DNA from: Kaistia soli DSM 19436
GTDB taxonomy: Bacteria > Pseudomonadota > Alphaproteobacteria > Rhizobiales > Kaistiaceae
Assembly (NCBI RefSeq): GCF_900129325.1
Contig: NZ_FQUP01000001.1
Location: forward strand, 496,001-560,000
DNA length: 64,000 bases
Direction of reading: 5' to 3'
The translations under genes and the position numbers were made by a program. This document shows positions 27,254 through 36,266 of this stretch, one piece after another (within the stretch, counting starts at the first letter, position 1; every line of letters starts with the position of its first letter). A model generated the notes under the pieces. It was not told where the DNA came from. It did no database searches and saw nothing but the letters and a program-made list of their open reading frames with translations.

Positions 27254-28177
27254 ATGAGCGGAGCTTCGGACAAGGACCCTGTTTTCGGTGACGCGGCGTC
27301 AAGCGACGCTGTCGAACTGGTGGTGGTTCCCAGAACCGCCGATATTGGCGGCTTTCTCGTTCGCCGCGCGCTGCCGACAGCCAAGCGGCGCATGATCGGG
27401 CCGTTTATCTTCCTCGATCAGATGGGCCCTGGCGATTTTCCCTCCGGCGAGGGCCTTGATGTGCGGCCGCATCCTCATATCGGCCTTGCCACCGTGACCT
27501 ATCTCTTCGACGGCGAGATCATCCATCGCGATTCGACCGGGGTCGAGGCCGCGGTTCGCCCCGGCGACGTCAACTGGATGACCGCCGGGCGCGGCATCGC
27601 GCATAGCGAGCGTTCGAGCGAAGCGTTCCGGCACAGTGCGAATGACCGCCGCCTCTCCGGCCTGCAGACCTGGGTGGCGCTGCCGAAGACGCATGAGGAG
27701 GTCGCCCCTCGCTTTCATCATCATGATGGCGCCAGCCTGCCCGAGATCGAGGCGGGCGGCGCCAAGGTCCGCCTGATCATCGGCGAAGCTTGGGGCGAGA
27801 ACTCACCCGTCGAGACCTTCAGCGACACCATCTATGCCGAACTGGTGCTTCAGCCCGGCAGCAGCGTTCCGATCGATCCGGCCCATGTAGAGCGCGGCCT
27901 CTATCTGTTCGAAGGCGAGATCGAGATCGCAGGCGATGTCTTCGAGGCGGGGCGCCTGCTGGTGCTCCGACCCGGCGATCCGATCACCGTCCGCGCCCGG
28001 AGCGCCTCAAGGCTGCTGCTGGTCGGCGGCGCCCCAATGGATGGCCCGCGTCACATATGGTGGAACTTCGTCTCCTCGTCGAAGGAGCGGATCGACCAGG
28101 CAAAGGCAGAGTGGAAGGCCGGCCGCTTCGACAAGGTGTTCGGCGACGAAAGCGAGTTCATCCCGCTGCCGGAGTGA
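27254..28177 (+). CDS. Pirin family bicupin protein
   Basis: A 307-residue pirin with two cupin domains. The N-terminal cupin has the metal-binding pattern RPHPHIGLATVTYLFDGE, with later VNWMTAGRGIAHSE; together they supply three His and a Glu. The C-terminal cupin (about 175-280) ends GPRHIWWNFVSSS. Bacterial pirins include quercetinase-like dioxygenases and regulators of metabolic enzymes; the function here is unknown. GGGGA is six bases before the ATG. It is convergent with the Dabb gene. Confidence 0.92.
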   Translation: MSGASDKDPVFGDAASSDAVELVVVPRTADIGGFLVRRALPTAKRRMIGPFIFLDQMGPGDFPSGEGLDVRPHPHIGLATVTYLFDGEIIHRDSTGVEAAVRPGDVNWMTAGRGIAHSERSSEAFRHSANDRRLSGLQTWVALPKTHEEVAPRFHHHDGASLPEIEAGGAKVRLIIGEAWGENSPVETFSDTIYAELVLQPGSSVPIDPAHVERGLYLFEGEIEIAGDVFEAGRLLVLRPGDPITVRARSASRLLLVGGAPMDGPRHIWWNFVSSSKERIDQAKAEWKAGRFDKVFGDESEFIPLPE

Positions 28178-28203
28178 GGCGCCCCTCCCTTCGCCCTTCA
28201 GAA

Positions 28204-28494
28204 TCAAAGCGGCGCGTAGTCGATCTCGAGGAATTCGGCGACTTCGGGGATCCAGCGGTCGCGCACGAAAGCGACGTGGTCCGGATGGGTGTTGTAGCCC
28301 TCATAGGCCGACGCATCGGCAAATTCCATCGAAAAGCCGAAATCGAAGCCGTTCTTCGGGCTCACTTGACGCAGCCGCTCGAAGGCTTCGACGCCGGGAA
28401 TGCGCCCCAGCACGCGTGCGGCATCGAGAAAGGCCGCCTCCGGGGCGGAGCCCTTCGCGTGGTGAAGACGGAAGACGACGGTGTGGCGGATCAC
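28204..28494 (-). CDS. Dabb (stress-responsive alpha/beta barrel) protein
   Basis: A 96-residue ferredoxin-like barrel protein of the Dabb family. It begins MIRHTVVFRLHH with typical strands, then FDFGFSMEFADASAYEGYNTHPDHVAFV, where HPDHVAF is the family hallmark. The start is GTG with GGAG nine bases upstream. Members are dimeric and mostly uncharacterised; some are polyketide cyclases. It is downstream of, and on the same strand as, the lipase gene (83 bp away). Confidence 0.88.
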   Translation of the reverse strand: MIRHTVVFRLHHAKGSAPEAAFLDAARVLGRIPGVEAFERLRQVSPKNGFDFGFSMEFADASAYEGYNTHPDHVAFVRDRWIPEVAEFLEIDYAPL

Positions 28495-28577
28495 GGGGTA
28501 GCTCTCCAGATGACAAGGCAGACAGACTAGCCACGAATGGCCGCTTGCAGGATAGGCCGCCTAGCGGCGAAAGCGCG

Positions 28578-29798
28578 CTATTTGAGGCTATCGAACCAGA
28601 TCTTCCATTGCGCGACGGCCGTCGCGAACGTGCCGCGATGATCGGTCTTGCCAGTCGAGATCGCCTCAACGGCCGTGTTGCCGCCGCCGATACCCTCTTG
28701 ATAGTTCATAGCGAGCTTGGCGAGGCCCACCGAGACCACTTCATCGGACTCGCCGTAATAACTGCGCACCGGCGTCTTGATGATCCAGCGGAAGGCGTCC
28801 GACGCGGCCGCAATCCGGCCATAGGCGCTTTCGGCGAAGAAGGTCGGATCAAAATATTCCGGCCGTATGAGCTTCTTCAGATCGGTCGGCAGCGCGCTGA
28901 TATCGCTTGATTCGCGCTCGTAGATCTTGCGAGCCGTTTCATAATAATCCTCGTTGACGAAAGAGCGCGCGAGACCCGGCATGCCGTAATAGTGCTCGAA
29001 CGAGAAGCTGGACAGCACGTAAAGGATCGAGATCCAGGAGGCGTCATTCTCGCGTGGAAAATCGAGAAATCCGCTGAGGAAGGAATAAAGGTCGGCGGGG
29101 CCGGAAGCCGTCGAGGCGGCTGAAACCGCGACGCCGGATTTTTCCAGTTTCTCCAAGAAGGCCATGGTGACATAGCCGCCCTGTGACCAGCCGCCGAGGA
29201 AGAGCTTCGACGTCGAGAGACCCATGCTGCCCATGACGGCGCGCGCCGCCAGCAGCATATCGAAGGTCGCCTGCTGGTGGCTGCCCTTCACGCCATAGCC
29301 TTCAGGCTCCTTCGAGGCCCCCATCCCAAAATAGTCCGCGCCGATGAGCGCATAGCCTTGGCCGGCGAACTGGGCGAGCATCAGCTCCGTTTCGGAGGAA
29401 TTCTCAGGATAGGAGGGAACGTCCTCTTTGCCGTAGACCGTGCCGTGCTGGTAGGAGACGAGCGGAAAGTCCTTGCCGCCGGTATCGGGAATGGCGAGGA
29501 GGCCCGTGGCGACGATCGGCTTGTTGCCGCGCTCCGGAACGACCGACGGGTAGGTCACGCGATAGAGCTGCACGCCATTGACGGCGGGCGAGTAAGTCAC
29601 TGAAACGCCGAAGACCTTTGGGGCTTCGGTCGTCAGAATCTCGTTCAGCTTGGCGGCATCCCAATGGCCGATCGGCTCATAGCTCACGCCGGCCGCGACG
29701 GGCGTAGACTCATCGGCCCATGCTGCCTCGATGGTCGGGAAAGCGGACAGCGCGACCAGAGCCGCCAGGACGGCAGCGCCGCGGAAAAGGCAGAACAT
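28578..29798 (-). CDS. Secreted alpha/beta hydrolase (lipase/esterase)
   Basis: A 406-residue exported serine hydrolase of the secretory-lipase (LIP)-like group. A signal peptide is visible (FRGAAVLAALVALSAFPTIEAAWA). The nucleophile elbow is GGWSQGG with S205, the oxyanion region is SYQHGT, and ADYFGMG follows. Candidate acid and base are in YYGESDEVV and KTDHRGTFATA near the C-terminus. ATG 29798 is preceded by GGGGG at five bases; the frame is open to 29849. The substrate is unknown, and the protein probably acts in the periplasm or outside the cell. Confidence 0.85.
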   Translation of the reverse strand: MFCLFRGAAVLAALVALSAFPTIEAAWADESTPVAAGVSYEPIGHWDAAKLNEILTTEAPKVFGVSVTYSPAVNGVQLYRVTYPSVVPERGNKPIVATGLLAIPDTGGKDFPLVSYQHGTVYGKEDVPSYPENSSETELMLAQFAGQGYALIGADYFGMGASKEPEGYGVKGSHQQATFDMLLAARAVMGSMGLSTSKLFLGGWSQGGYVTMAFLEKLEKSGVAVSAASTASGPADLYSFLSGFLDFPRENDASWISILYVLSSFSFEHYYGMPGLARSFVNEDYYETARKIYERESSDISALPTDLKKLIRPEYFDPTFFAESAYGRIAAASDAFRWIIKTPVRSYYGESDEVVSVGLAKLAMNYQEGIGGGNTAVEAISTGKTDHRGTFATAVAQWKIWFDSLK

Positions 29799-30150
29799 GA
29801 AGGCCCCCTGGCCCGCCAAGGCGAGCCCGATGTTGCGTCGCGCCCACACGTTCGCGCCAGGGAGCGCGTCAACCGCATGACACGAATGGTTCGGTATGAA
29901 TTGCGAGACGGATGGCCGCGCTGCAGCCGGCGATGATCATCGATCCGCGCCAACGCCAAGGTCAAGCTGGAAACCAGATATCACGCGCGATTCCGCCATT
30001 CTCTGCAGGCGGTCCGAGGTCGTTACTCCCAGTCGGCACCGCTTTTCCAAGTGATCACAGGCACATTGCGAGTCCTGCACAATCGTCGCCGCGTTGCCTC
30101 GGACCTGCGGCTCGTGTAACCGTGTCGAACGCAAACAAACTCGACTTGAG
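29799..30150. other. 352-bp gap between lipase and dxs
   Basis: This divergent intergenic region must hold the promoters of both the leftward lipase gene and the rightward dxs gene. Short open frames exist on both strands but none has a plausible start, domain or neighbour overlap. No clear -35/-10 pair, riboswitch or hairpin could be fixed. Confidence 0.5.
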
Positions 30151-32073
30151 ATGACCGGCAAGCTCGATACGCCCCTCCTCGACAGCGTCGTCAATCCGCA
30201 AGACCTGCGGCAGCTTCCGGAAAGCGCGCTCACCCAGCTCGCCGAGGAACTTCGCGCTGAGACGATCAACGCCGTTTCCGTGACCGGGGGCCACCTCGGT
30301 GCGGGGCTCGGCGTGGTCGAGCTCACTGTTGCCTTGCACTATGTGTTCGACACGCCACGCGACCGCATCATCTGGGACGTCGGACATCAGGCCTATCCGC
30401 ACAAGATCCTGACCGGGCGCCGCAAGCGCATCCGGACGCTGCGCCAGCCGGGCGGCCTTTCCGGCTTCACCCGCCGCGCCGAAAGCCCGTTCGACCCGTT
30501 CGGCGCCGCGCATTCATCGACATCGATTTCCGCCGGGCTCGGCATGGCGGTCGCCCGCGATCTTTCAGGCAGCGACAACGCCGTCGTCTGCGTGATCGGC
30601 GACGGCGCGATGTCGGCAGGCATGGCCTATGAGGCGATGAACAACGCCGGTGCACTCCGCTCGCGGCTCATCGTCGTCTTGAACGACAATGACATGTCGA
30701 TAGCGCCGCCCGTCGGCGCGATGTCAGCCTATCTCGCGCGCCTCGTTTCCGGCCGGGCCTATCGCTCGATCCGCGAGGTGGCGAAGCAACTCGCGAGCCA
30801 CCTGCCGCGTTTCTTCCACGATAAGGCGAAGCGCACCGAGGAATATGCGCGCGGTTTCTGGACCGGCGGCACGCTGTTCGAGGAGCTCGGCTTCTATTAT
30901 GTCGGGCCGATCGACGGTCACAATCTCGATCACCTCCTGCCGGTGCTGCGCAACCTGCGCGATGCGCCGCAGGGACCGATCCTGCTGCATGTCGTGACCC
31001 AGAAGGGCAAGGGCTATGCGCCGGCTGAAGCGGCCGCCGACAAATATCATGGCGTCAACCGCTTCGATGTCATCACCGGCAAGCAGGCCAAAGCAACGCC
31101 GAATGCGCCGAGCTATACCCGCGTCTTCGCCGAAAGCCTGATCAAGGAAGCCGAGCGGGACGAAAAGGTCGTGGCGATCACCGCCGCAATGCCATCCGGC
31201 ACTGGGCTCGATCTGTTCGGCCAGGCCTTTCCGGCCCGAACCTTTGATGTCGGCATCGCCGAACAGCATGCCGTCACCTTCGCTGCGGGCCTTGCCTCGG
31301 AGGGATTCAAGCCGTTCTGCGCCATCTATTCGACCTTCCTGCAGCGCGGCTACGACCAGATCGTGCATGACGTGGCGATCCAGAAGCTGCCCGTGCGCTT
31401 TGCGATCGACCGTGCTGGCTTTGTCGGCGCCGATGGGCCGACGCATGCCGGCTCGTTCGACACGGGGTTCCTGACCGCCTTGCCCGGCATGGTGGTGATG
31501 GCGCCGTCCGACGAAGCCGAACTCGTGCACATGATCGCGACCGCCGTCGCCATCGATGACGCCCCCTCCTCCTTCCGCTATCCGCGTGGCGAAGGCGTGG
31601 GCATCGAATTGCCGGCACGTGGCGAAGTGCTCGAGATCGGCCGCGGCCGGATCGTCAAGGAAGGGTCGAAAGTCGCCATTCTCTCGTTCGGCACCCGACT
31701 TGCCGACGCGATGAAGGCTGCCGAGGAGCTCGATGCCTATGGGCTGCCGACCACCGTTGCGGATGCCCGTTTCGCCAAGCCGCTCGATACGAGACTGGTA
31801 CTCGACCTCGCCCGCAACCACGAAGTCGTCATTACGATCGAGGAAGGCGCGTCAGGCGGCTTCGGCACACAGGTGCTGTCGTTCCTCGCCGGAGCGGGTG
31901 CGTTCGATCGCGGACTCAGAATCCGCTCGCTGGTGATGCCGGACTTCTTCGTCGAGCAGGATAAGCCCGAAGCGATGGTCTCAAAGGCTGGGCTCGATTC
32001 GCGCGGCATCGTCGCGACGGTGTTCGAGGCGCTTGGACGGGATAGCGAAGCGGCTGTGATTCGCAGCGCGTGA
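30151..32073 (+). CDS. dxs: 1-deoxy-D-xylulose-5-phosphate synthase
   Basis: First and controlling enzyme of the MEP isoprenoid pathway; it joins pyruvate and glyceraldehyde 3-phosphate using thiamine diphosphate. The protein is 640 residues from ATG 30151. Diagnostic parts: [20 protein letters not shown] (ThDP pocket His), [33 protein letters not shown] (ThDP-Mg motif GDG), [15 protein letters not shown] and [21 protein letters not shown] lies near the start, so the ribosome site is weak. ispH of the same pathway is at 5.7 kb. Confidence 0.97.
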   Translation: MTGKLDTPLLDSVVNPQDLRQLPESALTQLAEELRAETINAVSVTGGHLGAGLGVVELTVALHYVFDTPRDRIIWDVGHQAYPHKILTGRRKRIRTLRQPGGLSGFTRRAESPFDPFGAAHSSTSISAGLGMAVARDLSGSDNAVVCVIGDGAMSAGMAYEAMNNAGALRSRLIVVLNDNDMSIAPPVGAMSAYLARLVSGRAYRSIREVAKQLASHLPRFFHDKAKRTEEYARGFWTGGTLFEELGFYYVGPIDGHNLDHLLPVLRNLRDAPQGPILLHVVTQKGKGYAPAEAAADKYHGVNRFDVITGKQAKATPNAPSYTRVFAESLIKEAERDEKVVAITAAMPSGTGLDLFGQAFPARTFDVGIAEQHAVTFAAGLASEGFKPFCAIYSTFLQRGYDQIVHDVAIQKLPVRFAIDRAGFVGADGPTHAGSFDTGFLTALPGMVVMAPSDEAELVHMIATAVAIDDAPSSFRYPRGEGVGIELPARGEVLEIGRGRIVKEGSKVAILSFGTRLADAMKAAEELDAYGLPTTVADARFAKPLDTRLVLDLARNHEVVITIEEGASGGFGTQVLSFLAGAGAFDRGLRIRSLVMPDFFVEQDKPEAMVSKAGLDSRGIVATVFEALGRDSEAAVIRSA

Positions 32074-32142
32074 TCGCGCTGGCGGCGCTGCTCGGCATAA
32101 CGTGATTTTGCGCCGGTGCGGCTGAGCCGCTATCTCTTCGGC

Positions 32143-32757
32143 ATGAAAGCTCCCCGCAAAGCCGTATCCCGCCCGATCCATCTTTTCCGGATCGTCCTCT
32201 GGCTCATCGTCGCCGTGGCCGTGCTCGGCGTTGCCGCCTATGCCTGGCGCGCCGAGACCGGCGGCCGGTTGATGGCGAGCAGCATCGGCGGTCCGTTCAG
32301 CCTCATCGACCAGAAGGGTAACCCCGTCACCGAGGCGGATCTGAAGGGTCATCCCTCGCTGATGTTCTTCGGGTACACCTTCTGCCCTGATGTCTGCCCT
32401 ACAACCCTGCTGCAAGCCTCGAACTGGCTGAAGGCGCTAGGTCCCGACGGGGACCGGCTGAAGGTCTATTTCGTCACCGTCGATCCCGAACGCGACACCG
32501 TGGAACAGCTCGGCAATTATCTACAGGCCTTCGATCCGCGCATCACCGGGTTGACGGGCCCGCGCGACAAGCTCGACCCGATGCTCAAGGCCTTCCGGGT
32601 CTATTCGAAGAAGGTCGGCGATGGCGACGACTACGCCATGGACCACACGGCCGCCGTCTATATGCTGAATGCCGATGGCGACCTGGTTGGCACCGTCGAC
32701 TACCAGGAAGACGAGGCGACCGTGATGGCCAAGCTGAAGCAGCTGATGGCCGGCTGA
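32143..32757 (+). CDS. SCO1/SenC copper chaperone
   Basis: Membrane-anchored thioredoxin-fold protein (204 residues from ATG 32143) that helps assemble the CuA site of cytochrome oxidase subunit II. One N-terminal helix (about 15-34) is followed by the copper motif FCPDVCP (C81, C85) and H168 in MDHTAAVY. The frame stays open to GTG 32116. It follows dxs by 69 bp. It fits functionally with the ctaC operon at 16 kb and with CtaG, although it is unlinked from them. Confidence 0.93.
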   Translation: MKAPRKAVSRPIHLFRIVLWLIVAVAVLGVAAYAWRAETGGRLMASSIGGPFSLIDQKGNPVTEADLKGHPSLMFFGYTFCPDVCPTTLLQASNWLKALGPDGDRLKVYFVTVDPERDTVEQLGNYLQAFDPRITGLTGPRDKLDPMLKAFRVYSKKVGDGDDYAMDHTAAVYMLNADGDLVGTVDYQEDEATVMAKLKQLMAG

Positions 32758-32785
32758 ACCGGCCACCGCAACACTCTGCCTGCGA

Positions 32786-33625
32786 TCAGGCGGGCAGCTT
32801 CGGCGCCACACGCGCGCGCATGAACGCCATATAGGCATCCTCAGAGGTTTCGCGACGGGCGCGTACCAGCGGTTCGATGTCCTTGGTCGCGACATAGCGC
32901 AGCCGGTCGGTTCCATCTGTCGCGGCCGCGAAGATCACCTCCGCGACCTCTTCGCTTGTGGCACCAGCCCGCCCTTTACGCAGGCCCGCGAACACCGCCT
33001 CCGCACCGGCGATGAAGGCGTCATAATCCGCGATCCGCTCGACCTCGCCCGCCTCGGCGGCGCTGCGCTCGCCGAAGCGGGTGCTCGTGACGCCGCCTGG
33101 CTCGACCACCTTAACGGCGACACCAACAGAAGCGAGCTCATAGGAGAGCGACTCCGAGAAGCCTTCGAGCGCGAATTTCGAGGCGACATAAAGCGAGATC
33201 ATCGGCAGCGCGAAGACACCGGCGCCCGAGCTGACATTGATGATGACACCCGAGCGATGGGCGCGAAAATGCGGAAGAATGGCGCGTGTAACGTCCATCA
33301 ATCCGAACAGATTGACCGCGAATTGCTGCGCGATCTGCGCGCGGGGTGTCTGTTCGAAGATGCCGAAGAGGCCGAAGCCGGCATTGTTGACGAGAACGTC
33401 GATGCGGCCGAACCGTCCGATCCCCGCGGCGATGGCGGCGTCGATGCTGGACGGGTCCTCGACATCGAGGCCCGTGACAAGGACGCGGTCGCGAGTGGCG
33501 AGTGCGCCTCCTGCTTCCGGTTTGCGCATGGTCGCGACAACGTTCCAGCCGCGATCGGCAAAATGATGCGCAGTGGCTTCGCCGAAGCCGCTTGAGCAGC
33601 CAGTGATGAGGACGGTGTTGGGCAT
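32786..33625 (-). CDS. Short-chain dehydrogenase/reductase
   Basis: NAD(P)-dependent SDR oxidoreductase of 279 residues. The Rossmann nucleotide motif is TGCSSGFGEATA (about 8-19), NNAGFG is present, and the catalytic Ser and Tyr-Lys are in NVSSGAG and YVASK. ATG 33625 has AAGGAG at seven bases. The divergent LysR gene at 33721 probably regulates it through the 95-bp shared gap, which contains an inverted repeat. The substrate is unknown; related proteins are annotated oxidoreductases or retinol-dehydrogenase-like. Confidence 0.9.
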   Translation of the reverse strand: MPNTVLITGCSSGFGEATAHHFADRGWNVVATMRKPEAGGALATRDRVLVTGLDVEDPSSIDAAIAAGIGRFGRIDVLVNNAGFGLFGIFEQTPRAQIAQQFAVNLFGLMDVTRAILPHFRAHRSGVIINVSSGAGVFALPMISLYVASKFALEGFSESLSYELASVGVAVKVVEPGGVTSTRFGERSAAEAGEVERIADYDAFIAGAEAVFAGLRKGRAGATSEEVAEVIFAAATDGTDRLRYVATKDIEPLVRARRETSEDAYMAFMRARVAPKLPA

Positions 33626-33666
33626 GGAAGGCTCCTTCGTCTGGAGCAACACATATGCGGCGCGAC

Positions 33667-33691
33667 GATTGATGTGATAATCCGTTCAATC
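33667..33691. promoter_or_regulatory. Candidate LysR-type operator
   Basis: GATTGA and its complement TCAATC are separated by 13 bp in the gap between the SDR and LysR genes. The ATTGA half lies in a T-N11-A-like interrupted palindrome typical of LysR-type binding sites. Placement between divergent regulator and target supports the call; no footprint can be inferred. Confidence 0.45.
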
Positions 33692-33720
33692 TCGCATGGC
33701 GCGATGCAGCGAATTGGACA

Positions 33721-34638
33721 ATGACCGCCGACCTCAGTCTTGGTGATCTCAACGCGGTGGCGACCGTGGCGGCCACGCGAAACTTCCGCGCCGCCGCGGT
33801 CGAGCTCGGCATTCCGCCATCCTCTCTGAGCCACGCCATCGCCAGCATCGAGCGCCGCCTCGGCGTGCGTCTCTTCAATCGGACGACCCGCAGCGTCGCC
33901 CTGACCGAGGCGGGCTCCGACTTCCTTGAGCGCGTCAGGCCGGCGCTACACGACATTTCGGCGGCGGTCGAGATGGTCAATCGCTTCCGCGCCACACCGG
34001 CGGGGCTTCTGCGCCTCAACGGATCGGAAGGCTCCGTCGAACGGGTGCTGCCGCTCGTGCTCGATTTCCTGGATGCCTATCCAGACATGCGCGTCGACAT
34101 CGCCAGCGACGGCCGACTGGTCGATATTGTCGCCACCGGCTTCGACGCCGGCCTTCGCCTTGCCGAGGCGGTGCCGCAGGACATGGTCGCCGTGCCCGTG
34201 GGTAACGACGAGGCGTTCTCCGTTGTCGGCACACCGGGCTACTTCGCCAGCCGGCCACCCCTGGCCGTTCCGGGCGATCTCTTCGCGCATGCGTGCATTC
34301 GCACGCGCATGGCGAGCGGGGCTATTCATCGCTGGGAATTCGAGCACCAGGGCGAAACGGTCGTCATCGACCCGCCGGGCCGACTGACGCTCGGCAGCCA
34401 CGACCTCAGCCTTCGGGCGGCGCGGGATGGCGCGGGGCTCGCTTATGTGACGGAGCGCGCGGCGCGCGAAGACCTCGCATCCGGCCGGCTGCTGCGCGCG
34501 CTCGCGAGCTGGACACCCGCTTTTCCGGGCCTCTGCCTCTATTATCCTCGGCAGAGACTACCCTCAGCGGGGCTCGCGGCCTTTATCGCACATGTCCGCG
34601 CTGCGCGGGCGCGTCCGCTTGACCCGCGAAAGGCCTAG
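33721..34638 (+). CDS. LysR family transcriptional regulator
   Basis: A 305-residue LTTR. The N-terminal winged helix-turn-helix is LNAVATVAATRNFRAAAVELG followed by [27 protein letters not shown]. The substrate-binding domain (about 90-300) includes DIASDGRLVDIVATGFDAGLRL, typical of the CrgA-like subgroup that controls adjacent SDR or efflux genes. It is divergent from the SDR gene at 32786. The stop overlaps the convergent NTF2-like gene by four bases. Confidence 0.94.
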   Translation: MTADLSLGDLNAVATVAATRNFRAAAVELGIPPSSLSHAIASIERRLGVRLFNRTTRSVALTEAGSDFLERVRPALHDISAAVEMVNRFRATPAGLLRLNGSEGSVERVLPLVLDFLDAYPDMRVDIASDGRLVDIVATGFDAGLRLAEAVPQDMVAVPVGNDEAFSVVGTPGYFASRPPLAVPGDLFAHACIRTRMASGAIHRWEFEHQGETVVIDPPGRLTLGSHDLSLRAARDGAGLAYVTERAAREDLASGRLLRALASWTPAFPGLCLYYPRQRLPSAGLAAFIAHVRAARARPLDPRKA

Positions 34639-35099
34639 CGCGCCGCCCCCTCTTCCTCATAGGCCATGAAGCGGATGATCCGCCAATGGCCGTCGGCTTC
34701 CTTGCGGAAGATGTCCATGCCAGGTTCAACCACCTTGATTTCGCCCGGCGTGACGGTCAGCGTCCAATCGAGCCTGACCACGGCGAGGTCGCCTTCGACG
34801 ATAACTTCCTTGATCTCTGGCACGTAGCGGAATGTACGCGCCGGATCATCAATGGCACGGGTGAGCAGGCGACAGCGGGTCGCGTAACCCGCCTCACCCT
34901 GCCCGCGATAGTCGGAGATCAGGTCCTTCGAGAAGAGATCGCAGACCTCGCTCTTGCGGCCGGCGTTGAAATCATCCGTCCAGTGCAGAAGGCGCGCGCG
35001 GATATCGGCGCCGGGATCAGCCAGAGCCTGGGAGGAGAAAGCGCCAAAGGTGCCCGCGACAAGAACCAAGGCCTGCAGAGCCTGTCTCCATCTCCGCAT
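34635..35099 (-). CDS. Exported NTF2-like (SnoaL fold) protein
   Basis: A 154-residue secreted protein with a signal peptide (ALQALVLVAGTFGAFSSQALA, about residues 7-27) and an NTF2/SnoaL-type cone fold (LLHWTDDFNAGRKSEVCDLFSKDLISDYRG ... DGHWRIIRFMAYEEE). Such folds include steroid isomerases, polyketide cyclases and many proteins with no activity. GAGG is ten bases before the ATG. It lies 15 bp downstream of the dihaem cytochrome c gene on the same strand, so the two are likely co-transcribed and both exported. Confidence 0.8.
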   Translation of the reverse strand: MRRWRQALQALVLVAGTFGAFSSQALADPGADIRARLLHWTDDFNAGRKSEVCDLFSKDLISDYRGQGEAGYATRCRLLTRAIDDPARTFRYVPEIKEVIVEGDLAVVRLDWTLTVTPGEIKVVEPGMDIFRKEADGHWRIIRFMAYEEEGAAR

Positions 35100-35114
35100 C
35101 CGCTGTGTTCCTCA

Positions 35115-36017
35115 TCAGGGAAAGGCCTTCTGCTGGAAGGCGGTCCGTTCGACCTTGTTGTTGATCGGCGGGATGGTGCGCAAGTAGGCAACCACGGCAT
35201 CGACATCATCGGCGGTCATGTTCTTGTAATAGTCATAGGCCATCGGCGGAGCCAGCCTGTGACCATCCTCACCGATCCCCTCGGTGATGGCACGCGCGAT
35301 CTGCGCGTCGGTCCATGTCCCAATGCCGGTTTCCTTGTCAGGCGTGATGTTGGCGGTCCGCACCGACATGCTCGGCCCGAGCGTAATTTCGAAGCCGCCG
35401 GCTCCGAGATGGCCGGCAAAATCCGGCGCGCCCTGTGGGCCCGGCGTGGTGTGGCACTCGAAGCAATGGCCGAGCGCATTCACGATATAGCCGCCATAGG
35501 CAACCTTGTCGGATTTCGGCGGCGCCGGCAGTCCTTTTGCGGGCGGCATGGCCTGCTGGGGAATGTTGTATCTCGCCATCGGCACGGCGTTTTTGACCGG
35601 CTTGACGGTGCGCAGATAGGCAACGATCGCCTTCACATCGTCGTCCGACATGTTGTTGTAGGTTGGAACGGGCATCGGCGGGAATATGATACGGCCGTCC
35701 TTCTGCGCTCCTTCACGGATAGCATGGATGATTTCCTCGTCGGTCCAGCCGCCGATGCCGGTTTCCTTGTCCGGCGTGATGTTGGCCGAATAGGCGTTGA
35801 AAGCTGGCTCGTCGAAATGGAACCCGCCGGCGAGCGTCTTGTCCATGATCGGCCTGAAGTCTGGGCCGAGCGGCGTGTGGCAACTGCCGCAGGCGACCGG
35901 TCCATTGACCAGATAGGCGCCGCGCGCGACGAGTGGATCGTCCGCTGCGGCCGAGCCGCCGACGAAAGCTAAGGTCAATCCGGCAACAAATGATGACAGC
36001 AGCGTCGCGTGGCGCAT
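35115..36017 (-). CDS. Dihaem cytochrome c, alcohol-dehydrogenase-subunit-like
   Basis: Periplasmic cytochrome of 300 residues with a signal peptide (to about residue 26). Two haem c sites are CGSCH (43-47) and CFECH (185-189). Each half contains the repeated block NITPDKETGIG followed by GWTD or TWTD, and a PPM segment for the axial Met. The pattern resembles the cytochrome subunits of membrane alcohol, gluconate or aldehyde dehydrogenases, which normally carry three haems. ATG 36017 has GGGGGG at a good distance. No dehydrogenase catalytic subunit lies nearby, so its electron donor is unknown. Confidence 0.9.
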   Translation of the reverse strand: MRHATLLSSFVAGLTLAFVGGSAAADDPLVARGAYLVNGPVACGSCHTPLGPDFRPIMDKTLAGGFHFDEPAFNAYSANITPDKETGIGGWTDEEIIHAIREGAQKDGRIIFPPMPVPTYNNMSDDDVKAIVAYLRTVKPVKNAVPMARYNIPQQAMPPAKGLPAPPKSDKVAYGGYIVNALGHCFECHTTPGPQGAPDFAGHLGAGGFEITLGPSMSVRTANITPDKETGIGTWTDAQIARAITEGIGEDGHRLAPPMAYDYYKNMTADDVDAVVAYLRTIPPINNKVERTAFQQKAFP

Positions 36018-36266
36018 GAAATCCCCCCGGTTCATAGCCTTCTGGAACAGTTCTTAACATTAAGCTTGGATGACCGGAAGCGGATGCATGACCGACGAGC
36101 AAAATGACGATAAGTCGCCGATGATGTCTTGTCGTCTATTTGCGCCGCAGCAAAACGGCACCACGACGCCGATCTGTCGCATCCCTCGTTCGATGACGAT
36201 CCACGCCGCCGCCGCTATCCTCCGCCGATGATTGGGCGCGATATCGCGTCGTCTCGGAGACCCATC

